This document shows positions 8,244 to 16,732 of a stretch of DNA of 64,000 nucleotides, in pieces. Within the stretch, counting starts at the first letter, position 1. Each line of letters starts with the position of its first letter. The translations under genes and the position numbers were made by a program. The stretch is from Aquimarina sediminis (GTDB taxonomy: Bacteria > Bacteroidota > Bacteroidia > Flavobacteriales > Flavobacteriaceae): the NCBI RefSeq assembly GCF_002895435.1, contig NZ_POYJ01000012.1, positions 1 through 64,000 of the forward strand, read 5' to 3'. Under the pieces are notes generated by a model that made no database searches, was not told where the DNA came from, and saw only the letters and a program-made list of their open reading frames with translations.

Positions 8244-8490
8244 AAAATACAAAACAACAAATCTCCTGTAGGCAACATCTAATTTGATTGTTTTAAAAAA
8301 AACTAAAAACAATAAAACAACATAGCAACACGACAACATTTTTAAGTAAACCTCTTATAATTACCTATATATTAATATTATATATATAATACTATTATAT
8401 AATATAGTACTTCAATGTTGTTGTCTGCTGCTGTTACGTTTAAAAAATCTCATTTTGTTGTTGTTGAGTTGTTGCGTTGTTTTAGGCGTT
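8244..8490. other. candidate replication origin: AT-rich core flanked by inverted CAACA arrays
   Basis: Left of the core, CAACA recurs (aaaacaacaaatc near 8256; AACAACATAGCAACACGACA near 8314). Right of it the complement recurs (AATGTTGTTGTCTG near 8413; GTTGTTGAGTTGTTGCGTTG near 8458). The left cluster and the far right cluster match at 19 of 24 positions as an inverted repeat. The core (about 8355-8410) is almost only A and T. It follows the helicase gene and terminator directly. This is the usual architecture of an iteron plus unwinding element. A 74-codon open frame across it is low-complexity and not counted as a gene. Confidence 0.5.
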
Positions 8491-8687
8491 CGAGGTTTTT
8501 TTGTTTTTCGTTTTTAACTTTTTTAATGGTGATTTTTTTAAAAACATTGACTACAGGTAGTCTAAACCCAGCAGAATACACCCCATTTTTGACTGATATT
8601 GCTCTAGATCATGCAGAAAACCCCTTTAAACCTTCATGATTTAAGCAAAAAACATATAGATTAGAGGAACGATTAAAACCTAAAAAC

Positions 8688-9491
8688 ATGTATAAAACAT
8701 TAGATAATTTAAAAGAAAAAATAAAAGAGTATAAAACTTTGGTTATGTCTTTTCCTGTATTGTTAGGAGGGGTATTTCAAATAATTGATCTTTGTATTTT
8801 AAGCCCTTCCTATATTCGGTATTTTTCTTTGAGCCAAAGTCTGTCAGATGGGCTATTAATATTAACAGTCTTGTTTTGTATTTTTAGTTTTGTTTATCTT
8901 TTTACGCCTTTAATTGACCGTATTGGAAAGGACAAAAAACATGAAAAAACGAAAGAACAGATAATTGAATCTATTAAAAAGATTTTATATGCTTACCCTA
9001 TAATCCTTGGAGTGCCTCTGTTAGCAATCTTTATTTTTTCGATAAAAATAAATTTTGTTATAAACTGGTGGGTATATCTTTTAACGTGTTTTGCTCTTGC
9101 AGTATATTTTATTATCTTTCTTTGGGCTGGACAAAAACTAAACGAACTACTAGAAGGCAATAAAAGATATGAAAATGCTTTTCACACTTTTTTTAACATT
9201 CGAGTATTGTATATTATTGCTATCGCTTTTTTATTTTTCTTATATGTTATGTTTAAAGAAATTACAAGAAACAAAAACAATACATTTCTCAATGAAAAAT
9301 TTGTGAAATGTTATGTAAACAAAAATCACCCTACCAAAGTCTTTGACATACTATATAGCAATAACACATATATTTTTATCAAAGTTGATCCTTATAAAAA
9401 TAAAAAAGGAATAATTACCGATGTGCTTCTTGTAGATTTTAAACATTTCACTGATTTAGAGGTATGTAAAGACGTAGAAACAACCTCTTAA
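8688..9491 (+). CDS. multi-pass membrane protein of the virus-like module
   Basis: 267 residues with about five hydrophobic segments (roughly residues 17-37, 52-77, 101-120, 124-152, 166-190) and a soluble C-terminal tail of about 70 residues with beta character. It is the first gene after the candidate origin. The general plan (membrane helices then a short soluble tail) resembles the unknown protein at 2610-3437, but I see no motif match. Its role in the module is unknown; immunity or superinfection-exclusion proteins of proviruses often look like this. Confidence 0.55.
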   Translation: MYKTLDNLKEKIKEYKTLVMSFPVLLGGVFQIIDLCILSPSYIRYFSLSQSLSDGLLILTVLFCIFSFVYLFTPLIDRIGKDKKHEKTKEQIIESIKKILYAYPIILGVPLLAIFIFSIKINFVINWWVYLLTCFALAVYFIIFLWAGQKLNELLEGNKRYENAFHTFFNIRVLYIIAIAFLFFLYVMFKEITRNKNNTFLNEKFVKCYVNKNHPTKVFDILYSNNTYIFIKVDPYKNKKGIITDVLLVDFKHFTDLEVCKDVETTS

Positions 9492-9591
9492 CCCCTTCAC
9501 TTCCATACTTTAATTTACTTTATCCCGACTTTTTAAACGGTTAGGGTACTTCTTCGGGTTGTGTTATTTTTCACGGTAGCATCTTAGCTCT

Positions 9592-10080
9592 ATGAAAAAA
9601 ACGGCTATTGTTTTCCTTTTTTTATTTGTTTTCCTAGCAAGCGTTAAAGGCTGGCGTATGTATATCAAAATACGCCATGCCCAACGCTTAAAAATAGGAG
9701 TAGAAAAATTCAAAATACTAAGTCTCTCGCTTCACCCTGTAAGCAATATAATCTTATCACTGGGTAACTATAGCAGTTCGACCTTTACAATTTCACAAAT
9801 TAAAGTCAATGCCTATACTATAGACGGGCAACTACTGGCAGAACAAAGCGCCCCATTGTCACAATCTTTCACCTTAAACCCAAATCAAAACAGCGCCTTG
9901 CCTTTATCCTTTGTGATTAATGCAGCAGTAGTAATAGGTGCTTTAAAATCCATTGGTGGCTTATCCAGTCTGGCAGCTAACTATTTAACTTCTGGTACTT
10001 ACGGACTTCCTATTGTTTTAAAAGGTTTCGTTGTAGCCGAAAATATACAAATCCCTATTGAAGAACCCATAACTATATAA
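9592..10080 (+). CDS. membrane-anchored beta-sandwich (LEA14-like) protein
   Basis: 162 residues. Residues 1-22 form a signal anchor (KKTAIVFLFLFVFLASVKGW). The remainder is beta-rich with the pattern of LEA14/WHy-type domains: FKILSLSLHPVSNIILSLGN, then TFTISQIKVNAYTIDGQLLA, then a segment ending LPIVLKGFVVAENIQIPIEE. A second hydrophobic stretch (SFVINAAVVIGALKSIGGLS, about 104-123) may insert in membrane. Three bases separate it from the next gene. In the module it could be a membrane protein of the virion or of the infected cell; nothing decides between them. Confidence 0.6.
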   Translation: MKKTAIVFLFLFVFLASVKGWRMYIKIRHAQRLKIGVEKFKILSLSLHPVSNIILSLGNYSSSTFTISQIKVNAYTIDGQLLAEQSAPLSQSFTLNPNQNSALPLSFVINAAVVIGALKSIGGLSSLAANYLTSGTYGLPIVLKGFVVAENIQIPIEEPITI

Positions 10081-10082
10081 TC

Positions 10083-10370
10083 ATGAAAGAAATCTATTTT
10101 TTGATATTCTCGGCATTGTTTAGCGGTTTGATTGCCATTCTGGGCTATTTTGTAAAGTCAGTGCATACTGAAATTAAAGCCCTTTTAAAAGAACTTACCG
10201 AGTACACAGGGGAATTACGAACCCTGATAAATGGTATCCAGATACAGATTGATAAAGGCATTGAATCTGATATCAGAGAAATCAAAACCGATATCAAACA
10301 TTTGTATAGTAAAACAAACAGTCATACCACTGAACTCTCCAAGCTAAAAAACAACCGCCCTAATACCTAG
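10083..10370 (+). CDS. small one-pass membrane protein with coiled coil
   Basis: 95 residues. A single N-terminal membrane helix (residues 4-24, IYFLIFSALFSGLIAILGYF) is followed by a coiled coil (about 25-90) with regular heptads. This shape is shared by many phage holin-associated, spanin-like and Bacteroidota 'DUF' proteins. It sits three bases upstream of the large polyprotein-like gene, in the same operon. A holin or spanin function is only a suggestion from shape and from the M15 peptidase at the end of the operon. Confidence 0.55.
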   Translation: MKEIYFLIFSALFSGLIAILGYFVKSVHTEIKALLKELTEYTGELRTLINGIQIQIDKGIESDIREIKTDIKHLYSKTNSHTTELSKLKNNRPNT

Positions 10371-10372
10371 AT

Positions 10373-13300
10373 ATGGATACGCATTATACTGATGAATTAG
10401 GCAAAATTGAAGATGCTGGGGCTATTGTTCGTGGGGGCGGTATTGATCGTCACTGGCAAGGGATTACTCCTGAGAAGAAATTTTTAGCCATGTTCGGAAA
10501 ATCTCCAAAACATGCATGGTTGTTTGATAGTACTACCGCACTTACTCATTTTAATTTACGCAGTATTGAATTTGGTAACTGGATGACCCAACAGGACAGG
10601 GCTAATTTTTTATATGGCGCAGCCTTATCCCTGCATCATTTAGCCAAGGTTTTAAAGGTTAAAGATTCTGATATCGGATTAGGTGGCAGGTTGTCTCTGG
10701 CACTCGGAGCCAGAGGACATAGTCGTGCATCAGGGCACTATGAACCTACTCCTTTTGGAGTGATTAACCTGACTAAAACCCAAGGATTATATGGGGTACT
10801 GGCTCATGAATATGCCCATGCTTTTGATAACATGATCAGTTTTGTTACTCAAACCAAACCCCAGACCTATGCTTCTGGCGGGCGAAGCACCCGAAGGGGG
10901 TATAATGAAACCCTCGCAAAAAAAGGGAGTTTTTTTCAACAGCAGTTCGAAGACTTTTTTAATCGTCTCTATTTTAACCAGCAAGGAGAAGAAACAGAGT
11001 TTGGTCAACGTCTTAAACAATTTGAAGATTACTGGCAAAGACGAAATGAGGTATTCGCCAGAACCTTCGAGGTATATATCCGTATGCTTTTAGATCAGGC
11101 AAAGATTAAAAATACCTTTTTAGTATCAGGTAGTTATAACAATCCAGCGTATCCCAGTGCTACAGCATTACAAAAAGTAGCACCAATTATTCGCAGTATG
11201 TTTCGCAAAGGAATTCCGTTACTTAAAACAAATAAACCTTCATTATCAGGAATTACGACCCCTACAGGCTACAAAGGTTTTAGAAAAACACTTAAAGAAC
11301 ATGCTAATCTTGATGATACGCTTAAGGCAATGAAACGTATTGCTTTACGAGATTACAAACAGGTCGAAGGTCTGGCATTAGAATTAAAAGCGGATAATAT
11401 CCATGAGACATCAAAAAACATATGGGAGTACTTACGTGAGAATACCCGATACAAATTGGACACGAAAGGCATAGAAGAATTACGCACGCCTGCCCGAAGT
11501 ATTATCGACGGGCAGAAAGGTGTACACGATAGTGATTATGGTATCGATTGTGATGATTACACTATACTGGTGAGTGCCTTACTGCTCAATTTAGGTATAT
11601 CCCACGAATATCGAGTAGTAGCCTATCAGGAAGCTGGTAAATTTCAACATATCTACCCTGTTGCTTTGGATACTGATGGTACGCCTTATGTTATTGATAT
11701 CGTCCCTGAAATCCCACACTTTAATTATGAAGAACACCCAATTATAGACTTAAAAACAATCCCTATGGAACTACATGAATTATCTGGTGCAATACCAGAA
11801 GTACTGGAAGAAAATGAATTTGAAATCAGTGAAGAAGAAATTCTGAATGACTTTGCAGAAGAAATGGAAGAAGGAAATACCATTGCAGGCATCGAGGATG
11901 ATTATGAAGATGCTATACTAGACCATTCTTTCTTGTCTGGTTTTACAGAAGTAATGGAAGAAAGTCAAGCCGATATTGTACTGCATGGTACATCAGATGC
12001 CATTACCCTATTAGAACGAGGTATTTTAGCTGAAGTCAATAAAGCAAGGCAAACGCTTGCCAATGAACATAGGAAGCCCAGTGTATTAAGTCAATTGGTC
12101 GATGTTGGTATGGAGCTGCGTATTATAGATACGGTAATGCAATCATGGGAAAGTGAAGATTTAAGGGATAGTGCGCTATTGGCAGCCATACAATCAGGAA
12201 GCCAGTACACTAATTTCTATCGTGCTATAAAAGCCAGTTTAGACCAGTTACAACATCAGCAATTAAACGGTTTTGACGATGAAGAACTGGACAAGCCTTT
12301 ATATTTAGCCCGTGTACCTAATAATGAAGACTTATTACTCGATGTTCTGGATGATGAGGATGATTTAGAAGGTTTAGGCGAGATTGACGATGAAGAATAT
12401 GAGGACTATGATGATTACGAGGAATTTGATGATGATTTTGATGATTCCCCTACTGATCTAAGTGGTTTTTTTAAAAAGATATTTCGTAAAATCGGAAGAG
12501 TAGCCAAAAAAGTGGTCAAAGCAGTAGTACGTTTTAATCCCGCTACCCTTGTGATGCGTGGTGCTATTATTCTGGTATTAAAAATCAACCTTTTCCGATT
12601 TGCTGAAAAACTGATTTATGGATACCTGACAGAATCCCAAGCTCGACAGCAGGGTCTTGATCTGAACGAATGGCGTAAACGAGTTAGAAAACTACGTAGA
12701 GCAGAACGTTTTTTTACCAAAATCGGAGGGCGTGCCAGTAAATTTCGTAAAGCTATTGTACGTGGTAAAGCGCGTAATCGCACTCGTTTACCTTTACGTG
12801 GATTAGGTGCAGCGGTGACAGCTACTAGTACTACGGCAGCCAGTGGGTTTATAGTATTTATGAAAAAAATACTTAGAGGACTTCGACCTATCAAAAGGTT
12901 TGTAAAAAAAGTCATCCGAAAGATTAAAAAGAAACCAGCCCGAAGGACACTTCCTGTGGTAAGAAAACCCTCTAGATCAGTGCCTCATAATCCAAGAACG
13001 GCTCCTAGAGCCAGTCGTCCTGTGGTACAAAAGTACACCCCAACCCAACACCAAAGCACTACAAGTACAATGCATAGAGCTGTCCCTATAATACCAGAAC
13101 CAAAACAAGGCTTCATAAGCAAGATAAAACGCCTTTTTATCCAGCATAAAAAGAAATGGTTTTTGGGTATTGCCATTACCATCCTAGCTATTGTAGGGGT
13201 AAAATACTACAAGAAAAGTAAGAAAAAACAAAAACGTTCCCTCGCTGGCATCAAAGCTGCCAGAACACGCGCCAGAAACCGTAAAAAAATAGCTGCTGCC

Positions 13301-13519
13301 CCTGTGAGAAGAAGAACCAAAAAACGAAAATCCAAGCCAGTACTAAAAAGACGTAAACCCCGCGCCTTACCAGCACGGACAGTAAGTGGAACACGAAGAC
13401 GTAAAACTTCAAATACATCTCGACTTAAAGCTATGCATCGTAAGGCAAAAGAACTTCAAAAGAAACACCCTAAAACCAAATATAGCACCTTGTTAAAAAG
13501 AGCAGCTAAGCAGATATAA
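10373..13519 (+). CDS. 1048-residue polyvalent protein: LPD1-type HEYAH domain, transglutaminase-like domain, acidic linker, basic membrane tail
   Basis: Residues 30-290 match the LPD1 ('large polyvalent protein associated') domain: FGNWMTQQDRANFLYGAALS, GARGHSRASGHYEPTPFGVI, and the metallopeptidase-like HEYAHAFD at 145-152. Residues 310-460 form a transglutaminase/papain-like domain with C393 in GIDCDDYTILVSALL, H426 in FQHIYPVALD and D433. Residues 470-700 are strongly acidic and include LEGLG (665-669). From about 705 the protein is Lys/Arg-rich, with hydrophobic stretches (about 722-745 and 929-945) and LRGLG (808-812). LPD1 and transglutaminase-like domains are known in polyvalent proteins that enter the host with mobile DNA. 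The basic tail looks like a nucleic-acid-condensing or membrane-bound virion protein. The two LxGLG sites suggest proteolytic maturation. Confidence 0.8.
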   Translation: MDTHYTDELGKIEDAGAIVRGGGIDRHWQGITPEKKFLAMFGKSPKHAWLFDSTTALTHFNLRSIEFGNWMTQQDRANFLYGAALSLHHLAKVLKVKDSDIGLGGRLSLALGARGHSRASGHYEPTPFGVINLTKTQGLYGVLAHEYAHAFDNMISFVTQTKPQTYASGGRSTRRGYNETLAKKGSFFQQQFEDFFNRLYFNQQGEETEFGQRLKQFEDYWQRRNEVFARTFEVYIRMLLDQAKIKNTFLVSGSYNNPAYPSATALQKVAPIIRSMFRKGIPLLKTNKPSLSGITTPTGYKGFRKTLKEHANLDDTLKAMKRIALRDYKQVEGLALELKADNIHETSKNIWEYLRENTRYKLDTKGIEELRTPARSIIDGQKGVHDSDYGIDCDDYTILVSALLLNLGISHEYRVVAYQEAGKFQHIYPVALDTDGTPYVIDIVPEIPHFNYEEHPIIDLKTIPMELHELSGAIPEVLEENEFEISEEEILNDFAEEMEEGNTIAGIEDDYEDAILDHSFLSGFTEVMEESQADIVLHGTSDAITLLERGILAEVNKARQTLANEHRKPSVLSQLVDVGMELRIIDTVMQSWESEDLRDSALLAAIQSGSQYTNFYRAIKASLDQLQHQQLNGFDDEELDKPLYLARVPNNEDLLLDVLDDEDDLEGLGEIDDEEYEDYDDYEEFDDDFDDSPTDLSGFFKKIFRKIGRVAKKVVKAVVRFNPATLVMRGAIILVLKINLFRFAEKLIYGYLTESQARQQGLDLNEWRKRVRKLRRAERFFTKIGGRASKFRKAIVRGKARNRTRLPLRGLGAAVTATSTTAASGFIVFMKKILRGLRPIKRFVKKVIRKIKKKPARRTLPVVRKPSRSVPHNPRTAPRASRPVVQKYTPTQHQSTTSTMHRAVPIIPEPKQGFISKIKRLFIQHKKKWFLGIAITILAIVGVKYYKKSKKKQKRSLAGIKAARTRARNRKKIAAAPVRRRTKKRKSKPVLKRRKPRALPARTVSGTRRRKTSNTSRLKAMHRKAKELQKKHPKTKYSTLLKRAAKQI

Positions 13520-13547
13520 TAACTATTAATTTTTTAAACATCATAAA

Positions 13548-14204
13548 ATGGACGATTTAACAAACGATGAGATCATACTTGCAGGATTAGGTGAGGTAGA
13601 CGGCAGAAGACATGGTAGGAGTAGCAGCATGAGCCGAGTACGCCGAGCAGTAAAATCTGAGATCGGAGCTTCCCGATTTAGAAGGCACTTTTTAGACCGA
13701 GTACATAAGTTACCCCGCAATCTACAACAGGATTTAGTGCGTGGTAAAGCTCAGATATCGGATGCCCCCTACTACGCCACAGCAGAGTTAAAAGGGACAC
13801 GATCAGAGCTAATCAAACTCTCTACTTCTGAGAAATTAGGAGTTACCAATATTGACAATGGGAAACTCAACAAAGACAGGTTTTTAACCCTTTCAGGAAT
13901 CCGATTACTCTTTGATAAAGATAGTATGGAAGGCTGTTTTACCGACCCTTTCCCTGCGGATTTGTTAAATGGAGAATGGGAGTTGGAGCTTAACGGACAA
14001 AAGGTATTTGAAAAACAACCTATTCGTAAATTCTTTGATGGATTTTATGGGTACAACACTATAAAACCTTTTGGACTATATATCCTTAATAATCCCAAGA
14101 TCATACACCCGCAGACCCCTATTGAATTTAACGTAAATCTTCCCAATGAAGTACAGGGCTACTTAAAAGTATTTCTGGAAGGTACAAGCGTATACAGCTA
14201 TTAA
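13548..14204 (+). CDS. candidate capsid protein: Arg-rich arm plus beta-rich domain
   Basis: 218 residues. The N terminus is acidic up to LAGLG (11-15), then comes an Arg/Lys-rich arm (about 18-70, with RRHGRSSSMSRVRRAVKSEI), and then a beta-rich domain: ATAELKGTRSELIKLSTSEK, LTLSGIRLLFDKD, LLNGEWELELNGQKVFEKQP, FGLYILNNPKIIHPQTPIEF and GYLKVFLEGTSVY. A basic arm followed by a sandwich of about eight strands is what single-jelly-roll capsid proteins look like. Cleavage at the LAGLG site would remove the acidic leader. It follows the 1048-residue gene by 28 bases and ends at a strong terminator. Capsid identity is inferred, not shown by a recognised family. Confidence 0.6.
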   Translation: MDDLTNDEIILAGLGEVDGRRHGRSSSMSRVRRAVKSEIGASRFRRHFLDRVHKLPRNLQQDLVRGKAQISDAPYYATAELKGTRSELIKLSTSEKLGVTNIDNGKLNKDRFLTLSGIRLLFDKDSMEGCFTDPFPADLLNGEWELELNGQKVFEKQPIRKFFDGFYGYNTIKPFGLYILNNPKIIHPQTPIEFNVNLPNEVQGYLKVFLEGTSVYSY

Positions 14205-14219
14205 TTGCCCCTTAACCAT

Positions 14220-14264
14220 AAAGCTACCGTTAGCGATTTATAGCAGGCTACACGGTAGCTTTTA
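14220..14264 (+). terminator. terminator after the candidate capsid gene
   Basis: AAAGCTACCGT (14220-14230) and ACGGTAGCTTT (14252-14262) form an 11-bp perfect stem followed by T and A residues. It probably sets a higher transcript level for the upstream gene than for the genes that follow at 14276. Confidence 0.7.
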
Positions 14265-14275
14265 AAACACATGCG

Positions 14276-14692
14276 ATGAGTACTATAGACTACAACACCC
14301 TTTTAAAAGCAGAATTGATTAGCCTTTTAGAAAAAAGAGACGCAGAAATTACCACTTTAAAAGAAATCAATACTACAGCGAATACAGATATAGCAAAACA
14401 GGTTGCCATTATTCAGGGCTTACAAAATGAGTTGCATACTTGCCACAATACTACTACTAATGGTACAGTAAGTGATGTTATTGATACGATACTTAATTTA
14501 ACAACACCAGAATTACAAAAGTTCCCACAACTTATCAGAACTACCGACAAAGGTATTGAAGCCTATACGGCTTTTACCTATGGCGTATTATCCTGTGTGG
14601 GAAGTTCTGGAGGTAGTAACCCAGACCCTAATCCTGATCCAAACCCAGATGGATGCCATGATATTGAGCAGCCTTTACCTAATGAAAATTAA
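14276..14692 (+). CDS. coiled-coil protein with Asp-Pro-Asn repeat tail
   Basis: 138 residues. Residues 5-60 form a parallel-type coiled coil (LLKAELISLLEKRDAEITTL). Residues 66-105 form a compact helical part. The tail has NPDPNPDPNPDG (about 117-128), a short dipeptide repeat of the kind that links spike or fibre domains. It starts the block of small genes behind the capsid candidate and could be a vertex or fibre component. No family recognised. Confidence 0.55.
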   Translation: MSTIDYNTLLKAELISLLEKRDAEITTLKEINTTANTDIAKQVAIIQGLQNELHTCHNTTTNGTVSDVIDTILNLTTPELQKFPQLIRTTDKGIEAYTAFTYGVLSCVGSSGGSNPDPNPDPNPDGCHDIEQPLPNEN

Positions 14693-14697
14693 ATGGT

Positions 14698-15048
14698 ATG
14701 AAAACAAAAATCCAACTTATAGAAACTACTATTACAGAGGCTAAAGATACGGTTCGCATATCTGAGGATTTGGATATAGGATATAGCCGTTTAGAAGGTG
14801 TTGCTGTACTCAGTAGTATTGGTAAGGGGCATATACTACGTTCTTTTACCATTGCAGGAGCGGAACTATTCCCTAAAAATTTTGAAGTAGAGTTTTTACA
14901 ATCTAGCAGTCATGTAGCTCCAAACCAACGTTTTTTTGGTGTAGACACCCCCGCAGATGGAAAAAAAGCAGAAATAGAGTATATCGATAGTGGTAAAGCG
15001 GATAGCTACCCTTACAGCCTAAAAATTTATATGCACCTTTCCCAATGA
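14698..15048 (+). CDS. small beta-rich protein 1 (virion-like)
   Basis: 116 residues, predicted almost entirely beta: KTKIQLIETTITEAKDTVRI, LEGVAVLSSIGKGHILRSFT, FEVEFLQSSSHVAPNQRFFG, AEIEYIDSGKADSYPYSLKI and a final short strand. Five bases lie between it and the preceding gene, and it overlaps the next gene by four bases (ATGA). Size and strand order fit a single beta sandwich. It is the first of three consecutive genes with this plan. Confidence 0.6.
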   Translation: MKTKIQLIETTITEAKDTVRISEDLDIGYSRLEGVAVLSSIGKGHILRSFTIAGAELFPKNFEVEFLQSSSHVAPNQRFFGVDTPADGKKAEIEYIDSGKADSYPYSLKIYMHLSQ

Positions 15049-15398
15049 GTAGAAAACTGGATATCATACGAATTGCGGGGGCAACACTTGCCCCCAACAA
15101 GCAGACTACATTTCGATATGTACTCGATGGAGATCGCACTGAAATGACAGGGATATTATGCAGTAATGGCACACAGGTATCGATTAGTTTTCTAAACGGT
15201 AATGATTTAGAAATAAACAGCCTTGAAACCCTGCTTACTGATACGCTGGAACTCCCGCCAAATAAACGTATTCTAACATGGAAACAAGACTTAAGTACTT
15301 GTCGTGTTATTGTGGGGAGTATCATCAACATACTATCAGAAACCCAAAAGGTAAGCCTGTATTTATTACTCTATAAAACTAGTACTTATGAAAAGTAA
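15045..15398 (+). CDS. small beta-rich protein 2 (virion-like)
   Basis: 117 residues. The strand pattern is similar to the gene before it: KLDIIRIAGATLAPNKQTTF, GILCSNGTQVSISFLNGNDL, ETLLTDTLELPPNKRILTWK, CRVIVGSIINILSETQKVSL. The phrase 'GATLAPNKQTTFRY' parallels 'SSHVAPNQRFFGV' of the preceding protein, which may hint at common origin. It overlaps both neighbours, which implies fixed stoichiometry by translational coupling. Function unknown; penton or spike components of a non-tailed particle are possible. Confidence 0.6.
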   Translation: MSRKLDIIRIAGATLAPNKQTTFRYVLDGDRTEMTGILCSNGTQVSISFLNGNDLEINSLETLLTDTLELPPNKRILTWKQDLSTCRVIVGSIINILSETQKVSLYLLLYKTSTYEK

Positions 15399-15717
15399 TG
15401 ATGCGCTATTATCACTACTGATGCTTCAGGATAAAGTTAGTACAGGTAAGCAACCAAAACTAATTACTGATCATTGTATTATTAGTCCCGATAAGATTAA
15501 GGTAAAGGCAAATCAGATAGTATATCTTCATTTTTTACATACTAATGCTTCAGATTTTGAAATAGAAGTAATTACCGCTACACAAAGCCTCACTATTACT
15601 CCTAATAACACTTTAAATGGCAGTTGTAATACCATATTCAGGACAGTATCAGATATAGAATTTAGAAATATAAAAAGCACGGATTTTTTTATACAACTTT
15701 TAAAAATGCAGTATTAA
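15388..15717 (+). CDS. small beta-rich protein 3 (virion-like)
   Basis: 109 residues, third of the series: DHCIISPDKIKVKANQIVYL, FEIEVITATQSLTITPNNTL, TIFRTVSDIEFRN, STDFFIQLLKMQY. It overlaps the preceding gene by 11 bases and is one base from the next start. As with the two preceding proteins there is no signal peptide, so a cytoplasmic structural role is more likely than secretion. Confidence 0.55.
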   Translation: MKSNDALLSLLMLQDKVSTGKQPKLITDHCIISPDKIKVKANQIVYLHFLHTNASDFEIEVITATQSLTITPNNTLNGSCNTIFRTVSDIEFRNIKSTDFFIQLLKMQY

Positions 15718-15718
15718 T

Positions 15719-16732
15719 ATGAAAAAGGTAAAAAATTATATTGCTCCCGATCTGGCAAAAAAGAAGATTGCCCGATACAAGTACTGGAACATCAAAGATG
15801 AAAGCGGGATTAGTATTACTTCCAGTGAGGATAGTACAGAGGGAAGAAGTTTTGAAGAGGTACTTGATGCTATTATTACTGATAACGTAGATGCTGAAGT
15901 ACAGGTGAAGTTTGGCACTAATGAACAGTCTTCCCGTCAAAACACACCTATTTTCATACGTATCAATGAGACTATTGAATGGGTAGAACCCGAAGAAGAG
16001 GACACCATAAATATTAATGGTGTTCCGCATAAAATGGATAAAAACGGGAATGTACATATTAACCTAAATACGCCACAGGCAGAAACCCCGACTATCGAAC
16101 CCCCTAATGATATGATACGTCAGGAAATGGAAATGCAACTAGAAGGCTTACGCAAAGAGAGTGAACTTAAAGAACAACGTTATCAAGCAGAGTTACACAA
16201 TAAGTTGGCAGAACAAACCCTGAAGTTTAAAGAGATGATGCTAAAAGAGCGAGAAAACCGAATAGTTGAACGCGAACAGGAAATAATGGCTAAAGAAGCT
16301 GTACTGGAAGAAAAAGAAGCAGAAATGAGTAGCCAGCTCAAAGGATATGTAAAACTAATCCCTTCGACATTAGGAGGTGTTGTCACTGAATGGTTAAAGA
16401 GTAATCCTTTTGGTAAAAAAGCAGCATTGGGAACAGCAGCACCAAAATCTAAACCTAAAACTCAAAACCCTGTACAGTTTTCTATTGATAACGATATCGA
16501 AACTCCAGAACCCCAACAGTCAGAAGATATCATAAATGATATGCTGGATAAAGAAGAACTATTGGATATAGAGGTAGAAAATGTCGAGCAGGTAGAACCA
16601 GAATTACCAGAACCAGAACAGCCTTTGTTTGAGGCTATACCTGAAGAAATAGAGGAAGAGACACCAGAATTAGATAACAAAATTATAGAAAAAGAAGAAA
16701 CATCAAAAGTAACAGACCATGAAGAACTATAA
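15719..16732 (+). CDS. acidic protein with central coiled coil
   Basis: 337 residues. Residues 1-20 are basic (KKVKNYIAPDLAKKKIARYK). Residues 60-120 have beta character with NINGVPHKMDKNGNVHIN. Residues about 132-205 form a long charged coiled coil. Residues 245-337 are very acidic and rich in Pro and Glu. The plan resembles scaffolding proteins of icosahedral phages, which combine helical rods with a charged end, but no family is recognised. It overlaps the next gene by 14 bases. Confidence 0.55.
   Translation: MKKVKNYIAPDLAKKKIARYKYWNIKDESGISITSSEDSTEGRSFEEVLDAIITDNVDAEVQVKFGTNEQSSRQNTPIFIRINETIEWVEPEEEDTININGVPHKMDKNGNVHINLNTPQAETPTIEPPNDMIRQEMEMQLEGLRKESELKEQRYQAELHNKLAEQTLKFKEMMLKERENRIVEREQEIMAKEAVLEEKEAEMSSQLKGYVKLIPSTLGGVVTEWLKSNPFGKKAALGTAAPKSKPKTQNPVQFSIDNDIETPEPQQSEDIINDMLDKEELLDIEVENVEQVEPELPEPEQPLFEAIPEEIEEETPELDNKIIEKEETSKVTDHEEL

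Noticed and set aside
8415..8639. 74-codon open frame on the plus strand downstream of the helicase gene
   Set aside because: It begins in the AT-rich repeat array and translates the TGTTG repeats; composition is low-complexity and it lacks a plausible fold. I treat the region as a candidate origin.
12616..13182. Minus-strand open frames within the 1048-residue gene
   Set aside because: They are antisense shadows of an Arg/Lys-rich coding region and have no independent support.
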